Below the pieces are notes generated by a model. It was given only the letters and a program-made list of their open reading frames with translations. It ran no database searches and was not told where the DNA came from. A stretch of DNA of 41,578 bases from CAYPZL01 sp964415045 (lineage in GTDB: Bacteria > Planctomycetota > Phycisphaerae > Sedimentisphaerales > Anaerobacaceae): contig CAYPZL010000026.1 of the NCBI GenBank assembly GCA_964415045.1, positions 1 through 41,578 of the forward strand, in the 5' to 3' direction. Both the position numbers and the translations under genes were made by a program. Positions 24,131 through 31,887 of this stretch are shown in pieces (position 1 is the first letter of the stretch; the number at the start of each line of letters is the position of its first letter).

Positions 24131-24781
24131 TTGGCCAAGAAGCGAACCAGTCTGTACGTGTGCAGCAGACGCGGGCGTGCCGCCCTTGCAGGAGGGTGTC
24201 TGCTTGGGGTGGCTCTTCTTGTCGGGCTGGACCGCGGCTTTGTTTATCCGAAGTGGACGGGCCGTCTGGGCGCCCCTGCCGGCGGACCTGCCGATGATTT
24301 TCGTCGCTATCACGGCCGAACGGTCCTGGTGACGCGGGTGGTGGACGGCGACACACTGCACATTTCCGTTCCCGGCGACGGTTCTCCGGCCACGAAGGTC
24401 CGGCTTCTCGGAATCGACGCACCGGAGACGGTGGGGCCCGACGGCGAGCCGATGTATTTTGCCCACGAATCCGCCGACGCGGCGCGCCGGCTCGCGGCCG
24501 GCAAGAAGATCGCCCTGTACCTGGACGAGAAACACGAGACCCGGGGCAAATACGGCAGGCTGCTCGCTTACGCAGAACTGCCCGACGGAACGGTTCTCAA
24601 CGAGTGGCTCATCTCGCAGGGGTATGCCTATGCCGATCTGCGATTCCAGCACAGCTACTACCAGAAGTACCGGCAGTTGGAGGCTGCCGCCCGGACACTG
24701 AACAAAGGTCTGTGGACCCGGGCCCGGCGCGAGGATTTGCCCGACTGGCTGCAACGGATGAGGCCCGACTTCTCACCCTGA
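24131..24781 (+). CDS. Staphylococcal-nuclease-like protein with N-terminal membrane anchor
   Basis: The 216-residue product has one N-terminal hydrophobic helix (about residues 16-32), so it is exported or anchored. The SNase (thermonuclease) domain spans about 60-200. TRVVDGDTLHI holds the first metal ligand, VRLLGIDAPET holds the catalytic Arg and a ligand Asp plus Glu, RGKYGRLLAYAEL holds the second Arg, and LNEWLISQGYAYA ends the core. Ca2+-dependent cleavage of DNA or RNA outside the cytoplasm is the expected activity. The TTG start at 24131 lacks a clear ribosome site; a GTG at 24155 is an alternative. It follows lysC by 18 bp, possibly by chance. Confidence 0.85.
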   Translation: MAKKRTSLYVCSRRGRAALAGGCLLGVALLVGLDRGFVYPKWTGRLGAPAGGPADDFRRYHGRTVLVTRVVDGDTLHISVPGDGSPATKVRLLGIDAPETVGPDGEPMYFAHESADAARRLAAGKKIALYLDEKHETRGKYGRLLAYAELPDGTVLNEWLISQGYAYADLRFQHSYYQKYRQLEAAARTLNKGLWTRARREDLPDWLQRMRPDFSP

Positions 24782-24808
24782 CCGCGCAACACGAGGCTCC
24801 CGGTGCTC

Positions 24809-26188
24809 CTACAGGTCGTACTCCTTGATCTTGCGGTAAAGAGTCCGTTCGCCGATACCGAGAATCTTGGCGGCCTTCTCCCGGTTACCCTCCGTCTTGG
24901 CCAGCGTATCGATGATCGCTTTCTTCTCCAACTCGTTCAGGGAAACTCCGGCCAGGTTCGTCGGAGCGACGCTGGTGCCGGTTAGCTGCCGTCTTTGGGC
25001 GATCTCCGGAGGGATGTCCCGGGTGTCGATCTCGTCGCGGTCGCACATCACGACCATTGTCCGGATAACGTTCTTGAGCTGGCGAATGTTCCCGGGCCAT
25101 TCATAGCTGCTCAGCAGGTTCAGGGCGGATTCCGTGATGCCGGTGACCCCGGATCCGGTCTCCTCCACGGCCTCCCGGAGGAAATGCTCCACCAGAGGCG
25201 GTATGTCTTCCGATCTGTCGCGCAGCGCCGGCAGCGAGAGGTTTACGCCTCGAATCCGGAAGTAGAGATCCTCACGGAATTCGTGCTGCTCGATGCGCTT
25301 CGTAAGATTCTGGTTCGTGGCGCTGATAATGCGAACATCCACAACCGTAGGCTTGTTGGAGCCCACCGGTATGACCACGCCGTCTTCGATGACGCGGAGC
25401 AGCTTGGCCTGCATATTCATAGGCATATCGCCGATCTCATCGAGAAAGAGCGTGCCCTGGTCGGCGATTTCGAAAAGTCCCTTCCGATCCGTGTTCGCAC
25501 CGGTGAAAGCGCCTTTAACATGCCCAAACAGCTCGCTCTCGAGGAGGGTCTCGGTCAGGCCGGCACAGTTGACCGGCTTGAAACGCTTGTCGCGGCGCAG
25601 GGAATTGCCATGGATGGCGCGGGCCAGCAATTCCTTGCCCGTCCCGGACGGTCCCTCGATCAAGACGGAGATGTTGGTTGGCGCGACCCTGCGGACCACC
25701 TCGAAGAGGCCCTGCATCACCGGGCTGTTGCCCTTGATACCCTCGAAGAGGAACGTATCGTCTTCTCTCTCCATCAGGGCCTGCCGGGCGTGGGTGGTGG
25801 CGGATTTGCGGCCGGCCCGTTCGACAAGCGTTCTGAGCTGGTCGATGTCGAGCGGCTTGACGAGATAGTCGAAAGCCCCCTGCTTGATCGCCTCCTTGCA
25901 GTTCTCGATGGTGGCATAGGCGGTAATCAGGATGACCTCCGTGGAGTCGCTGTTTTCTTTGGCCGCGGCCAGCACCGCCAATCCGTCGGCCTGCCCTTCC
26001 AGCTTGAGGTCCGTCACAACGACGTCGACGCGCCGACTTTGCAGCATCTCAATGGCATCCTCACCCGTGTAGACCGCCAGCGCCTTGACCGGCAGCTTGC
26101 CGAGAGCTTCGACAATGCCGTCGGCGTGGTCTCGTTCGTCATCCACAACCAGGACGACCGGCTTTTGTTCCGTCGCATGGTGGCTCAA
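24809..26188 (-). CDS. NtrC-family sigma-54-dependent response regulator
   Basis: The 459-residue regulator has three domains. The receiver (about 10-125) carries VLVVDDERDHADG and the phospho-acceptor in VVVTDLKLEG. The AAA+ domain (about 155-385) has Walker A GPSGTGKELLARAIHG, the sigma-54 contact loop KGAFTGANTD and Walker B GTLFLDEIGDMP. The C-terminal Fis-type helix-turn-helix is NREKAAKILGIGERTLYRKI. It activates RNA polymerase with sigma-54 at unknown targets. It starts at a TTG and has its own promoter. The kinase gene lies 154 bp upstream on the same strand and is the probable partner. Confidence 0.92.
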   Translation of the reverse strand: MSHHATEQKPVVLVVDDERDHADGIVEALGKLPVKALAVYTGEDAIEMLQSRRVDVVVTDLKLEGQADGLAVLAAAKENSDSTEVILITAYATIENCKEAIKQGAFDYLVKPLDIDQLRTLVERAGRKSATTHARQALMEREDDTFLFEGIKGNSPVMQGLFEVVRRVAPTNISVLIEGPSGTGKELLARAIHGNSLRRDKRFKPVNCAGLTETLLESELFGHVKGAFTGANTDRKGLFEIADQGTLFLDEIGDMPMNMQAKLLRVIEDGVVIPVGSNKPTVVDVRIISATNQNLTKRIEQHEFREDLYFRIRGVNLSLPALRDRSEDIPPLVEHFLREAVEETGSGVTGITESALNLLSSYEWPGNIRQLKNVIRTMVVMCDRDEIDTRDIPPEIAQRRQLTGTSVAPTNLAGVSLNELEKKAIIDTLAKTEGNREKAAKILGIGERTLYRKIKEYDL

Positions 26189-26271
26189 GGTAATACCCGA
26201 ATATTACGTTGAAAATCGTCTTCCCGGTCCAGAGAAGCAGGTGAGCGGCCCCAACCGGATCATGCCCGGAC

Positions 26272-26300
26272 ATTCTACGCCATAGGGCCGTTCTTATCAA
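26272..26300 (-). promoter_or_regulatory. Promoter of the NtrC-family regulator
   Basis: On the reverse strand TTGATA (26300-26295), a 17-bp spacer and TAGAAT (26277-26272) make a near-consensus promoter in the gap after the kinase gene. Transcription near 26265 gives a leader of about 77 nt. Confidence 0.7.
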
Positions 26301-26342
26301 GAATTCCCGTGTCGGTTGAACGGGACAGCAAAACCCGAAAAC

Positions 26343-27197
26343 TCACTCGCAGGCCTCTTCGCCGCCCTGATCTGCATCCGACAAGGGCAGTTCGATCGTG
26401 AAGGAGGTCCCCTTGCCCGGCTCGCTGTGAACGGTTATGGTGCCCCGGTGGGCCTCGATGATCTTTTTCGCCGTGGCCAATCCCAAACCCGAGCCACCGG
26501 GTCGGGATGAATAGAACGGGCGAAAGATTTCGCTGAGTCTCTCGGGCGGTATTCCCTGCCCGGTATCGCTGACCTGGATAAGGGCCCGGCCGCTGCGCCC
26601 GGTCGTTCGGATCATCAACTCGCCGCCGCCCTGCTGGGCCTGCTGAGCGTTGATGAAGAGGTTCAGCAAAACCTGCTTCAGCGCCACGGGGTCGACCCGG
26701 CCTATCAACGGCTTCTTCGCAAGGCTCTGCCGCACGGTCAAGGCGTGGCTGCGCGCCTGAGGGGTGTAGAAATCGATCATATCGCCCACCAGCTCGTTCA
26801 AGTCGACGGTCGCCAGTTGCAGATCGGGCCGGCGGACGTAACCAAGAAAGCCGTCCAGAATCTGTTCGAGACGGTCGGCCTCCTTCTGAACGATGGTGAT
26901 TTTCCGCGTGGCGCTGCCAAGCTGGCTCTGGTGATGCTCTGATAACGGTTGGCGGGAATCCAGGTTCCCCACTTCGTCCAACGCCTCTCTCGTCAGCTTG
27001 AGATTGACCTTGATGGTCGAGAGGGGATTCTTGATCTCGTGCGCCAGCTCGCCGGTGAGCCGCGCGAGTTCGGCATCCGTCTGGGTAGTTGCGCCTCCGC
27101 CCCGGTGCATCGGCATCAGCTTCCGGCGCAGGAGCAGCACGACGACCGGTATCAGGAACAGACAGGCAAAGAGCACTCCCCAAATGAACTCTCTCAC
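26343..27197 (-). CDS. Membrane-anchored sensor histidine kinase
   Basis: The product has about 284 residues. One N-terminal helix (FIWGVLFACLFLIPVVVLLL) anchors it and there is no periplasmic sensor domain. The dimerisation domain has the phospho-acceptor in LAHEIKNPLSTIKVNLK. The ATP-binding domain has NLFINAQQAQQGG, DTGQGIPPERL, IFRPFYSSRPGGSGLGLATA. This is the NtrB/AtoS-like class that pairs with NtrC-type regulators, and the regulator gene follows on the same strand. The GTG at 27197 fits the start of the anchor; a GTG at 27239 would add 14 residues. Confidence 0.88.
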   Translation of the reverse strand: MREFIWGVLFACLFLIPVVVLLLRRKLMPMHRGGGATTQTDAELARLTGELAHEIKNPLSTIKVNLKLTREALDEVGNLDSRQPLSEHHQSQLGSATRKITIVQKEADRLEQILDGFLGYVRRPDLQLATVDLNELVGDMIDFYTPQARSHALTVRQSLAKKPLIGRVDPVALKQVLLNLFINAQQAQQGGGELMIRTTGRSGRALIQVSDTGQGIPPERLSEIFRPFYSSRPGGSGLGLATAKKIIEAHRGTITVHSEPGKGTSFTIELPLSDADQGGEEACE

Positions 27198-27242
27198 GCT
27201 GCTACTACCCCGTAAAAGCCTGAAGCGGACAATAAACACAGA

Positions 27243-27301
27243 GCCGAAATCTCAAAAGCCTCGATCTGCACACCCCCCCTCGTCGGCTCTTGAGTTTCGG
27301 C
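27243..27301 (-). terminator. Large hairpin downstream of pnp
   Basis: An 18-base arm (27243-27260) and a 17-base arm (27285-27301) pair over nearly all their length, with one bulge and one G:U-type mismatch, around a loop containing a run of G. Reading on the reverse strand, the hairpin is followed by a moderately T-rich stretch. It begins 48 bp past the pnp stop and fits a terminator or 3'-end stabiliser. Confidence 0.55.
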
Positions 27302-27348
27302 TTGCGATTTCAATCTGCGTCGGCCCTCGAACGCCCCGCAGCCGTCGA

Positions 27349-29511
27349 CTATCTCTTCTCTGCGGGCTTGTTCCTCTTCTCTTTCTTGTCGTCCTTGATT
27401 CCCAGTTCTGCCATCGCGGCCCGACGCGAAAGTTTCAAGCGACCCTGCTCATCAATCGAGATCAGCTTGACGTGGATAAGATCCCCGAGCTTGCAGGCGT
27501 CCTCGACATGCTTGACATAACCTTCACTGAGCTCACTGATATGGCAGAGTCCTTCGACGCCCGGTACGATTTCGACGAAAACGCCAAAGTCCTTGACGGA
27601 AACGACCTTGGAATCCTTGTAGATCCGCCCTACTTCCGGCGGCTGCGTGATTGCCTCAATCATCTCCTTGGCCCGCAAATGGCCGTCGCCACCGACACAA
27701 CTGATGTAAATGGTGCCGTCTTCCTCCACCTCGATCGTTGTGTCCGTCTGCTCTTGCAGCCCCTTGATCATCTTGCCGCCGGGACCGATCACTTTGCCGA
27801 TGTACTCGGGATCGATCTCGATGGTGATGAGCTTGGGCGCATACTGGCTCAACTCGGCGCGAGGCGTGCTGATGACCTTGTTCATAACCTCCAGAATATT
27901 GAGGCGTGCGTCTTTCGCCCGCGCCAGGGCCTCGATCATTACATCGTGTGCGAGCCCGCTGGCCTTGATGTCGAGTTGAATGGCCGTGATCCCCTCGGTG
28001 GTGCCGGCCACCTTGAAATCCATGTCGCCGAAATGGTCCTCCTCGCCGATGATATCCGTCAGCAGCACGCGACGACCGCCGTCGTCGCTGACCATGCCGA
28101 TCGAGATGCCCGCAACGGCCCTGTTGATCGGAACTCCTGCGTCCATCAGGGCCAACGACCCGCCGCAGACCGACGCCATGGAGCTGGATCCGTTCGATTC
28201 GGTGATGTCCGAGACAATACGAACCGTGTAGGCGAACTCACCTTCGGGCGGCCGCACGTATTTGAGCGCTCGTTCGGCCAGCGCCCCGTGCCCGATTTCC
28301 CGTCGGCCCGGACCCCGAATCGGCTTGACCTCCCCCACCGAGAACGGCGGGAAGTTATAGTGGAGCGTGAAGTTCTGAGCGTACTCATCCAGCAGCCCGT
28401 CGATGATCTGGGCGTCCCGGATCGTACCCAGCGTCACACTCACCAGCGACTGGGTCTCGCCTCTGGTAAACAGCGCCGAGCCGTGCGTTCGCGGCAACAT
28501 ACCCACTTCACAGGAGATAGGACGAACTTCGGTACAGCTCCTGCCGTCGGGTCTCTTGGACTCGTCCAAGATCATCTTTCGGACCACTTCGCCCTCGATC
28601 CTGTCGAGAATGCGCTTGACCATCGCCGGATCGGCGGCCGGTTTGCCTTCTCCGCTTGCGTCGGCGTCGCAGTACTGGGCTTTGATTTCGTCGAAGTACT
28701 CGTTGACGGCGGTGTTGCGCTCCTGCTTGCCGGGGATGTCTTTCAGCTCTCGCAGCCGGCCGGAGATCTGCCGGCGAATCGTCTCATACAGCTCTTCACT
28801 CGTCTCGACCAGCGGAATCTCCTTCTCCACCCCGACCTTCTGCTGGAGCTCTTCGATCAAATCGACGACCTGACCGGCCCCTTCATGGGCCTTGGCGATG
28901 GCCTCGGCAACGACCTCCTCGGAAAGCTCCCGGGCGCCGACTTCCAGCATATTGATGGCTTCCCGGCGCCCGCCCACGAGCACGTTGATGTCGCTGTCTT
29001 CCAATTGCTTGTGAGTGGGATTGAGGACAAACTCGCCGTTGACCCGGCCCAGTCGACAGGCGCCGATGGGGCCCTGGAACGGAATCTTACTGATCGACAG
29101 GGCGGCGCTGGCGCCGATCATGGCCGGCACATCGGGGTCGTTCTCCCGGTCCGCACTCAGCACGGAGGCAAAGACCTGTACCTCCTGGAAATAGCCCTCC
29201 GGAAACAGCGGGCGAATGGGTCGATCGATCATCCGCGCCGTGAGGGTTTCCTTCGTCGAGGGTCTTCCTTCTCGTTTGATGAAGCCGCCGGGAAACTTGC
29301 CGGCGGCGCTTTGCTTCTCACGATACTCTACACTCAGTGGAAAGAAATCGATATCTTCGAATCTGGGCGGAGCGGTCACGGCGGTCACGAGGACAACCGT
29401 CTCGCCATACCGGACCATAACGGCCCCGTGTGCCTGCTTGGCTACTCTGCCTGTTTCTAACGTTAGGGTTCGGCCTCCAATTTCCCTGGAGACGGTGCAA
29501 ATACTATCCAT
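27349..29511 (-). CDS. pnp: Polyribonucleotide nucleotidyltransferase (PNPase)
   Basis: The 720-residue enzyme degrades RNA by phosphorolysis from the 3' end. Two RNase PH-like domains (about 10-230 and 320-550; FIKREGRPSTKETLTARMID, SGSALFTRGETQ-type segment read here as HGSALFTRGETQSLVSVTLG) flank a helical domain. A KH domain (YIGKVIGPGGKMIKGLQEQT) and an S1 domain (VVSVKDFGVFVEIVPGVEGL) follow. Length and order match the family. The gene lies 123 bp behind rpsO in the widely conserved order. GAGG precedes the ATG. Confidence 0.97.
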   Translation of the reverse strand: MDSICTVSREIGGRTLTLETGRVAKQAHGAVMVRYGETVVLVTAVTAPPRFEDIDFFPLSVEYREKQSAAGKFPGGFIKREGRPSTKETLTARMIDRPIRPLFPEGYFQEVQVFASVLSADRENDPDVPAMIGASAALSISKIPFQGPIGACRLGRVNGEFVLNPTHKQLEDSDINVLVGGRREAINMLEVGARELSEEVVAEAIAKAHEGAGQVVDLIEELQQKVGVEKEIPLVETSEELYETIRRQISGRLRELKDIPGKQERNTAVNEYFDEIKAQYCDADASGEGKPAADPAMVKRILDRIEGEVVRKMILDESKRPDGRSCTEVRPISCEVGMLPRTHGSALFTRGETQSLVSVTLGTIRDAQIIDGLLDEYAQNFTLHYNFPPFSVGEVKPIRGPGRREIGHGALAERALKYVRPPEGEFAYTVRIVSDITESNGSSSMASVCGGSLALMDAGVPINRAVAGISIGMVSDDGGRRVLLTDIIGEEDHFGDMDFKVAGTTEGITAIQLDIKASGLAHDVMIEALARAKDARLNILEVMNKVISTPRAELSQYAPKLITIEIDPEYIGKVIGPGGKMIKGLQEQTDTTIEVEEDGTIYISCVGGDGHLRAKEMIEAITQPPEVGRIYKDSKVVSVKDFGVFVEIVPGVEGLCHISELSEGYVKHVEDACKLGDLIHVKLISIDEQGRLKLSRRAAMAELGIKDDKKEKRNKPAEKR

Positions 29512-29588
29512 GTTCTACCTCATAGGTCTGTGCGCATACGCGCCTGACGATGACATGCCGCAATTCCAGAGACGTCATTTCCAGCGAG

Positions 29589-29602
29589 GGCGCCGAAGCA
29601 CC
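29589..29602 (-). promoter_or_regulatory. Small UUCG hairpin in the rpsO-pnp spacer
   Basis: On the reverse strand GGTGC and GCGCC pair (five base pairs, one G:U) around a TTCG tetraloop. It lies about 80 bases before the pnp start. In enterobacteria a hairpin here is cleaved by RNase III for pnp autoregulation; this smaller one may have only a stabilising role. Confidence 0.3.
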
Positions 29603-29634
29603 GGCCCGCCGGACACAGGAAGCACAACGTCGGG

Positions 29635-29901
29635 CTACTTTCGCAGTCCGAGACGCGAGATGATCTCCTGGTAACGTTTGACGTCCTTATTGCGGACGTA
29701 CTTCAGCAACGCAGAGCGATTGCCAACCATTTTGAGCAGACCACGACGCGACGAGTGGTCCTTCGAGTGCGTCTTGAGGTGCTCGGTCAGATCGTTGATC
29801 CGCTTCGTGAGCAACGCAATTTGCACTTCGGGCGACCCCGTGTCTCCCTCGTGCACCTCAAAATCGTCGATAATGCTCCCTTTTTCTTCTTTTGTTAACA
29901 T
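29635..29901 (-). CDS. rpsO: 30S ribosomal protein S15
   Basis: The 88-residue length is exactly the usual size. The family core is clear: DTGSPEVQIALLTKRINDLT, then LKTHSKDHSSRRGLLKMVGN with the rRNA-binding His/Asp/Ser/Arg residues, ending YQEIISRLGLRK. S15 binds 16S rRNA early in 30S assembly. GGAAGGG lies 12 bases before the ATG, and a TATATT just upstream could also be a -10 box. pnp follows on the same strand. Confidence 0.97.
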   Translation of the reverse strand: MLTKEEKGSIIDDFEVHEGDTGSPEVQIALLTKRINDLTEHLKTHSKDHSSRRGLLKMVGNRSALLKYVRNKDVKRYQEIISRLGLRK

Positions 29902-30050
29902 ACGTTAAATATACCCTTCCAGTTTCGCCCTATCTTAAGCAACGGATACAAGCAAATTACGAATCCTTAAGTTTATGGGATTTAAACCGGTCTTGGCAAG
30001 CTTTTTCCGGGCCGGGGAACGGAAAAAACTCTCCCCAGACCAGCGAAAAC

Positions 30051-30079
30051 GCAACGGCGGTCCCAAAGGGCCCCGTTGC
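30051..30079 (-). terminator. Possible intrinsic terminator downstream of ruvX
   Basis: GCAACGG and CCGTTGC (7 bp) enclose an inner stem of GG/CC and CCC/GGG with a TTT loop, giving about 12 paired bases. Reading on the reverse strand it is followed by GTTTTC, a short T tract. It ends the manC-ruvX unit before rpsO. Confidence 0.5.
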
Positions 30080-30132
30080 ACCGTCTCTCGGGCAACAAAA
30101 AGGCCCCCAGTCCCCGTAAGGCACCCAAATCG

Positions 30133-30543
30133 TCACAGCCCCGTCTTTTTGTCAAGAAAGGCCTGTAAGATCTCGGCAGCGGCCACTGCATCGAGCCGGG
30201 CCTTCTGCCTCGCCCGGGACAGGCCGGCCTCGTTGAGTTTCTCCGTGGCGCCAAAGCTGCTCAAACGCTCGTCCTGGAAGTGAACGGGCAGCTCTATCCG
30301 CTCCCGGAGATGCCGAGCGAAGGCCCTGGTCCTGGCGGCCTGCGGCCCTTCCGAGCCGTCCATGTTCAGAGGCAGGCCCACGACGAGACCGTTTACCCCC
30401 TCTGCGGTCGCAATCTCGGCAATCCGCGCAATCAAGCTGCGGGGTCCCTGCAAGACTCGCAGGGGGGAGACAATAGTTTCATCCGCATCGCATATCGCCA
30501 GACCCGTGCGGTGGCTCCCGTAGTCAATGGCCAGATATCTCAT
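30133..30543 (-). CDS. ruvX: Putative pre-16S rRNA nuclease / Holliday junction resolvase RuvX (YqgF)
   Basis: The 136-residue RNase H-fold protein has the conserved metal-binding positions: Asp in LAIDYGSHRTGLAI, the GLPLNMDGSEGPQA loop, FQDERLSSFGATE and the C-terminal Asp in RLDAVAAAEILQAFLD. The family member YqgF matures 16S rRNA in E. coli; the resolvase name is the older prediction. It lies 51 bp behind the guanylyltransferase gene. Confidence 0.92.
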   Translation of the reverse strand: MRYLAIDYGSHRTGLAICDADETIVSPLRVLQGPRSLIARIAEIATAEGVNGLVVGLPLNMDGSEGPQAARTRAFARHLRERIELPVHFQDERLSSFGATEKLNEAGLSRARQKARLDAVAAAEILQAFLDKKTGL

Positions 30544-30594
30544 GCTGCCCGGTATTCCACGTCATGTTTTCAAGCGGCTTTTGTCAAATCGGGG

Positions 30595-31683
30595 CTATAG
30601 GAACTCGGTATGACCGTGCTCTTCGATACGCTCGAGCAGTTCCTTGAGTCGGTCCGTCTGACTCAGATCACAAACCAGCGTCGCATCAGGCGTGTGAGCG
30701 ACAACGATGTTCTCCAACCCTATGGCGGCGATCAGGTGGCCCTTGTCCTCGGTTGCAATGATGCTGTTGCGGCATCCGAGCAACTCGCTGATTCCGGCCA
30801 CAACGACATTGTTCTGCGCGTCGGAATTGATGACGTCCGCCAGTGCGGCAAACGAGCCCATATCCAGCCACCGGCAATCAAGCTGGATGGCGTGGACCTT
30901 GTCCGCCTTTTCCATGACGGCGTAATCGATGCTGATCTTGGGAAGCTTGGGGAAACATTCCTGCAACACCTTTTCCTGCTCCGGCGTATCCCAGGCTGCC
31001 GCGATTTGCCTGAGAGGCTCGCTCGTCTCGGGCAGGAACTTGTCCAGATACGACAATATGGTCCGGGCCTTCCAGACAAACATGCCCGAGTTCCAGAAAT
31101 ACCGGCCGTCCTGCACGTAGGCCTCGGCCGTCGCCGAATCCGGTTTCTCCCGAAAGGCCTCGACCGAGTACACGGTGTTCTTGCACCGTGCACACTCCCG
31201 GGCGTCGCCACACTTGACATATCCGAGCTGGGTGCTGGGGAAGCTCGGTTTGATACCGAAGGTAACCAGGGCCTCCGGGTTGTTTTCGACAAACTCGAGA
31301 GCATCCCGCAGGGCGTCCTGGAGGACGTCCGGGGGATCGAGCAACTGGTCGGCCGTTACGATGGCCATGGACGCCTCGGGTTCATACTTGGCCAGGATCG
31401 TTGCGGCCAGCCCGATGGCGCCGGTCGTGTCACGTACGGCCGGCTCGGCGATCACATTGTTGAACGGCACCTCCTGCAGCTCCTCGCGAACCAAGTCCGC
31501 ATACCCCTCGTTGGTCAAAACGATGATATTACGGACGTCGAAAACCGGGCTGAGACGCTCAAAACATTGTCCCAAAAGCGTTTGGCCATCGAGCAGCTTC
31601 AACACCTGTTTTGGACGCTTCTGACGGCTGAGAGGCCAGAGCCTTTTGCCCGTTCCCCCCGCCATGATGACAGCATAGTACAT
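30595..31683 (-). CDS. manC: Mannose-1-phosphate guanylyltransferase
   Basis: The 362-residue cytoplasmic enzyme joins GTP and mannose-1-phosphate to give GDP-mannose. The nucleotide-binding signature AGGTGKRLWPLSRQKRPKQ is at the N-terminus, VTADQLL replaces the usual metal-binding Ala-Asp-His, and VEAFREKPDSATA is the Glu-Lys-Pro sugar-binding motif. A beta-helix-like tail ends the protein; there is no fused isomerase domain. Unusually, a short segment before the EKP motif holds three cysteines (CGDARECARC). A promoter lies about 125 bp upstream. GDP-mannose feeds envelope polysaccharides. Confidence 0.9.
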   Translation of the reverse strand: MYYAVIMAGGTGKRLWPLSRQKRPKQVLKLLDGQTLLGQCFERLSPVFDVRNIIVLTNEGYADLVREELQEVPFNNVIAEPAVRDTTGAIGLAATILAKYEPEASMAIVTADQLLDPPDVLQDALRDALEFVENNPEALVTFGIKPSFPSTQLGYVKCGDARECARCKNTVYSVEAFREKPDSATAEAYVQDGRYFWNSGMFVWKARTILSYLDKFLPETSEPLRQIAAAWDTPEQEKVLQECFPKLPKISIDYAVMEKADKVHAIQLDCRWLDMGSFAALADVINSDAQNNVVVAGISELLGCRNSIIATEDKGHLIAAIGLENIVVAHTPDATLVCDLSQTDRLKELLERIEEHGHTEFL

Positions 31684-31806
31684 CCCGTAGTCCCCTGATA
31701 CTCAGTGTTTCGACTCCGTTGCGCACGTTGGGAGCCGACTTACCACATGCGAATGCGGTTCCGCGCTGGCCCGGAGGAAAGACCTGACAGGCGAAAACGC
31801 AGTCGG

Positions 31807-31834
31807 ATTATAACAAAACCGACAGAGACGACAA
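31807..31834 (-). promoter_or_regulatory. Promoter of the guanylyltransferase gene
   Basis: On the reverse strand TTGTCG (31834-31829), a 16-bp spacer and a perfect TATAAT (31812-31807) form a good promoter. Transcription near 31800 leaves a leader of about 117 nt in which no further structure was recognised. Confidence 0.65.
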
Positions 31835-31887
31835 GGCCTCTGCGCGCCATCGGGCCCCTGAATTCGCGTGCTCGGGCATCGGGCATC

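Noticed and set aside
26998..29460. Open frame of 820 codons on the forward strand
   Set aside because: It lies antisense to pnp, whose motifs and length are fully typical, and its own translation has no recognisable domain. GC-rich codon use creates such frames.
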